From Polyangiaceae bacterium (GTDB lineage: Bacteria > Myxococcota_A > Polyangia > Polyangiales > Polyangiaceae), in the NCBI GenBank assembly GCA_020633205.1, contig JACKEB010000010.1:124001-188000 (forward strand): a DNA stretch of 64,000 bases. Direction: 5' to 3'. This document shows, piece by piece, positions 61,243-64,000 of the stretch (its first letter is position 1; every line of letters begins with the position of its first letter). A program made the position numbers and the translations under genes. The notes under the pieces were generated by a model. That model did not search any database. It was not told the DNA's origin and saw nothing but the letters and a program-made list of their open reading frames with translations.

Positions 61243-63495
61243 ATGTCCGAGGGGAACATTCTGGAGCAGCTGGAGCGCATCAGCGCCGACATGGAGGCGG
61301 GCTTCAAGCAGGCCCGCCGTATCTTGTCCTTTGGCGAGTTCGTCGAGCTGTTCGCCAGCGACCCGCTGAGGCACTCGCGAGGCGCGGCGGGCTACATGCG
61401 AGACATGTTCGACCACTACGGCGCGCAGCAAATCGACAAACCGTGGGGTCAGCAGACCCGCTATTCACTCTTCGACCTCCCTTTCCTAGAGGATACTGAA
61501 GAGCGGCGAGAGGCCCTGGTTGGCCAAGAGGCGGTGCAGCTCGAGGTGTACCGCTCGTTGTCGAACTTCGTGCGCGAGGAGCGCCCGAACCGCGTCGTGC
61601 TGCTCCACGGGCCAAACGGCTCCGCGAAGAGCACCGTCGCCGCCTGCCTGATGCGGGCGCTCGAGCACTACTCCACCCTGGACGAAGGCGCACTCTATCG
61701 CTTCCACTGGGTGTTCCCGAGTCAGAGCCGCATCAAAGGCTCCATCGGGTTCTCCGGGCGGAAGCGCAGCAACGAGCGCGGCCCTCAGGACAGTTTCGCG
61801 CACTTGGCAGACGACGAGGTCGACGCGCGGCTGTACATGGAAGTGCGGGACCATCCACTCTTGCTCCTGCCGGAGACCTATCGCCGCCGCATCCTCGAGC
61901 ACTGTTTCGCGAAGACCGATCAGAAGCCGCCGCGCTGGCTCCTGAGCGGCAGCGCGTCACACAAGGCGCGGCTGGTGTTCGAAGCATTGCTGGCGAGCTA
62001 CGATGGCGATCTGGCTGAAGTGCTCCGTCACGTGCAGATCGAGCGCTACTTCATCTCCCGGCGCTACCGGGTCGGAGCCGTGACCCTCGGGCCGCAGCTG
62101 TCGGTCGACGCCGGGGAGCGCCAGCTCACGGCGGATCGCTCCCTGGCGGCGCTGCCGCCGTCGCTCCAGAGCATCCCGTTGTTCCAGGCCTTCGGTGAGC
62201 TGATCGACGCCGCGGGGGGACTGCTCGAGTTCTCCGATCTCTTGAAGCGCCCAATCGACGCCTTCAAGTACCTGCAGATCACCGCGGAAACAGGCGAGGT
62301 TGCGCTGAATAGCCAAAACGTCGCGCTCAATTGCGTGATGATGGCGAGCGGAAACGAGCTGCATTTGCGTGCGTTCCGTGAGCACCCGGAGTTCGAGAGC
62401 TTCCGTGGGCGCTTCGAGCTGATCAAGGCTCCGTACTTGATGAGCTGGCATGACGAGCAGTCGATCTACGACGACCAAATCGTACCTCGCATCAAATGCC
62501 ACGTAGCTCCCCACGCGACCCAGGTCGCGGCGATGTTCGCGGTGCTCACCCGCCTGCGGAAACCGGATCGGGACCGCTACCACGACCAGCTGGCCAACCT
62601 GATCGGCGACCTCAAGGCCGCTGAGAAGCTCGATTTGTACGCCGATGGCATCTCCCCTGAGCGACTCAGCGGGGAGTCGGCCAAGCTCCTGAAGTCCGCC
62701 ATCTCGAGTATCTACGCGGAAACGGAGAACGATATCGAGTACGAGGGCAGCTTTGGCGCCAGCCCGCGGGAGATGCGCACCGTGCTGCTCGACGCGGCCC
62801 AGAGCCCGCACTACAGCTGCCTCTCCCCGTTCGCGGTCTTGGACGAACTGGACGAGCTGTGCAAGCGCGCGAGCGAGTTCGCCTGGCTACAGGTGGATCG
62901 CGAATCCGGCGGCTACCACGATCATCAGCAGTTTCGTGCCTACCTGAAGGACCGGCTGCTCGACACGCTGGAAGACGAAGTGCGCATCGCCAGCGGGCTC
63001 GTCGATCAGCAGCGCTACAACGACCTCTTCGACCGCTACGTGACGCATGTGTCTTACTGGGTGAAGGGCGAAAAGCTCCGTAACCCGCTCACCGGCAACT
63101 ACGAAGAGCCCGATGAGCGACTGATGGCCGAGGTGGAGGCCTTGCTCGACAGCAAGGACACCAAGGAAGCGCAACGCCACGCATTGATCAACCGCATCGC
63201 GGCCTTTGCCATCGACCACCCAGGCGACGCAATCGACAACGCCATTGTGTTCCCTGCGGAACTAAAGCGAATGCAAGACGCCGTGTTCAACGATCGCCGA
63301 GTGGCGGTCGCCAAACTGGCGCGCGATATGCTGGTGTATTTGAAGGACGGCGGCGCCGGGCTCGACAGCGCGCGCTCGGAAGCCGCGCTCCAAGCCATCG
63401 ATCGTATGAAGAAGCTGTACGGCTACCAGGACAGCTCCATCACCGACGCGTGCGCCGCGCTCGCGCGGGCGCGCTTCGCTGAGCTCTTGGCCTAA
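61243..63495 (+). CDS. prkA: PrkA-family serine protein kinase
   Basis: 750 residues. The AAA domain shows Walker A GPNGSAKST (123-131) and the PrkA-typical FARYPFLE-like LFDLPFLEDTEERREALVGQ, HVQIERYFISRRYRVGAVTL, RPIDAFKYLQ-like sequence and GEVALNSQNVALNCVMMASG. The C-terminal half is the PrkA domain (WVKGEKLRNPLTG near 600). Bacterial PrkA proteins act in stress and sporulation-type responses; the E. coli YeaG/YeaH and B. subtilis PrkA cases suggest control of starvation or developmental genes. The usual YeaH/SpoVR neighbours are not visible in the window. Confidence 0.85.
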   Translation: MSEGNILEQLERISADMEAGFKQARRILSFGEFVELFASDPLRHSRGAAGYMRDMFDHYGAQQIDKPWGQQTRYSLFDLPFLEDTEERREALVGQEAVQLEVYRSLSNFVREERPNRVVLLHGPNGSAKSTVAACLMRALEHYSTLDEGALYRFHWVFPSQSRIKGSIGFSGRKRSNERGPQDSFAHLADDEVDARLYMEVRDHPLLLLPETYRRRILEHCFAKTDQKPPRWLLSGSASHKARLVFEALLASYDGDLAEVLRHVQIERYFISRRYRVGAVTLGPQLSVDAGERQLTADRSLAALPPSLQSIPLFQAFGELIDAAGGLLEFSDLLKRPIDAFKYLQITAETGEVALNSQNVALNCVMMASGNELHLRAFREHPEFESFRGRFELIKAPYLMSWHDEQSIYDDQIVPRIKCHVAPHATQVAAMFAVLTRLRKPDRDRYHDQLANLIGDLKAAEKLDLYADGISPERLSGESAKLLKSAISSIYAETENDIEYEGSFGASPREMRTVLLDAAQSPHYSCLSPFAVLDELDELCKRASEFAWLQVDRESGGYHDHQQFRAYLKDRLLDTLEDEVRIASGLVDQQRYNDLFDRYVTHVSYWVKGEKLRNPLTGNYEEPDERLMAEVEALLDSKDTKEAQRHALINRIAAFAIDHPGDAIDNAIVFPAELKRMQDAVFNDRRVAVAKLARDMLVYLKDGGAGLDSARSEAALQAIDRMKKLYGYQDSSITDACAALARARFAELLA

Positions 63496-63519
63496 GCGGC
63501 CATCCAAGCCGTCCCACGT

Positions 63520-64000
63520 ATGACCCAGCGCGCACCGGAGCTCGGCTTTTGGAGCCTGTGCGCCCTGGGCATCAACGGCATGGTTGGCGTCGGGATCTTC
63601 TTCGCGCCCGCTGAGGTTGCGGGGTTGGTCCCTGGCTCCGCCGGTACCTGGGTGTACGCACTGACCACGCTGTCCATCGCGCCGGTCGCCGCGTGCTACG
63701 CCCTGCTCGGCGCTCGCTTCGAGAAGGACGGCGGGCCCTTCGTGTGGGCCGAAGCGGCGTTCGGCAACCAGGTTGCTTATGCCGTCGGCTGGATCAGCTT
63801 CGTTTCCGCGTTGTTCAGCACCGCGGCGGTCGTGAGTGGCCTGGGGCAATACCTCGGGCCTTACTTGGGTTTCGTTGGTCCCACGAGCGCCCGGGTGTTT
63901 TCGAGCCTCTCCATCGTGGTCCTGGGCGCGCTCGTCGCCGCTGGGCTGCGCCTCAGCGCCTTCGTCTGGAACGGCCTCACGATCGCCAAGCTATTGCCCC
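63520..64000 (+). CDS. APC-superfamily amino-acid permease (partial)
   Basis: 160 residues visible; the frame continues past the right edge. Hydrophobic segments alternate as in APC transporters, and the first helix has GINGMVGVGIFFAPAEVAGL, the unwound GxG-type substrate site of this superfamily. The loop ARFEKDGGPFVWAEAAFGNQ and VGWISFVSALFSTAAVVSG are also typical (EDGGxYxWxxxxFG pattern). Substrate is unknown. The ATG lies 22 bases after the PrkA stop and could be co-transcribed with it. Confidence 0.85.
   Translation, partial: MTQRAPELGFWSLCALGINGMVGVGIFFAPAEVAGLVPGSAGTWVYALTTLSIAPVAACYALLGARFEKDGGPFVWAEAAFGNQVAYAVGWISFVSALFSTAAVVSGLGQYLGPYLGFVGPTSARVFSSLSIVVLGALVAAGLRLSAFVWNGLTIAKLLP

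Overview
The window is G+C-rich, gene-dense bacterial DNA. It most likely comes from a myxobacterium (Myxococcota, Polyangia-like); this is inferred from gene content, and I cannot name a species. The signs are many predicted lipoproteins whose lipobox cysteine is followed by a Gly/Ser/Ala/Asn linker, a MYXO-CTERM-like tail (Cys-Gly-Cys, hydrophobic stretch, Arg cluster) on a large subtilase, an RpoD with a long acidic Lys/Ala-rich N-terminus, and many ECF and two-component regulators. Very long open frames antisense to real genes are expected at this G+C and were discarded.

Layout. 1-8.2 kb: a dynamin-like GTPase translationally coupled to an M48 peptidase, a beta-propeller di-haem lipoprotein, homoserine kinase, two small lipoproteins and a slipin. 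8.5-14.9 kb: a diguanylate cyclase, HflX, an XRE-cupin regulator divergent from an SDR plus QueA-like pair, and two lipoproteins. 15-23 kb: a questin-oxidase-like protein, a Tat-signal protein, a beta-helix lipoprotein, then an ECF sigma / FecR-like / envelope protein / RCC1 lipoprotein operon. 23-29 kb: nadB-patatin-double Tudor-like lipoprotein (minus strand) divergent from etfBA. 29-32 kb: two tandem paralogous lipoproteins and a two-gene Septu-type (PtuAB) anti-phage system of visibly lower G+C. 32-40 kb: a surface lipoprotein island with three tandem Cys-rich paralogues, a GH31 glycosidase, a PNGase F-like protein, an orphan lipoprotein and tRNA-Pro(CGG). 40-48 kb: HIT protein, TrmB regulator divergent from an acyl-CoA dehydrogenase, a complete eukaryote-type PFK-2/FBPase-2, a TetR regulator and a second ECF/anti-sigma/envelope module. 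48-64 kb: RpoD, a Cys-rich lipoprotein, a histidine kinase and NarL regulator whose 3' ends overlap, a TldD homologue, a REC-XRE regulator, the large subtilase, a lipoprotein, PrkA and the start of an APC permease.

The most notable items are the Septu pair, a dispersed motif (GGGTTTGGGGG-N-GAGG and variants, eight copies, several just upstream of start codons), short tandem repeats with non-triplet periods that straddle the stop codons of two unrelated genes, and eukaryote-like modules (PFKFB, Tudor/chromo-barrel lipoprotein). I saw no insertion sequence, prophage, CRISPR array or rRNA gene.
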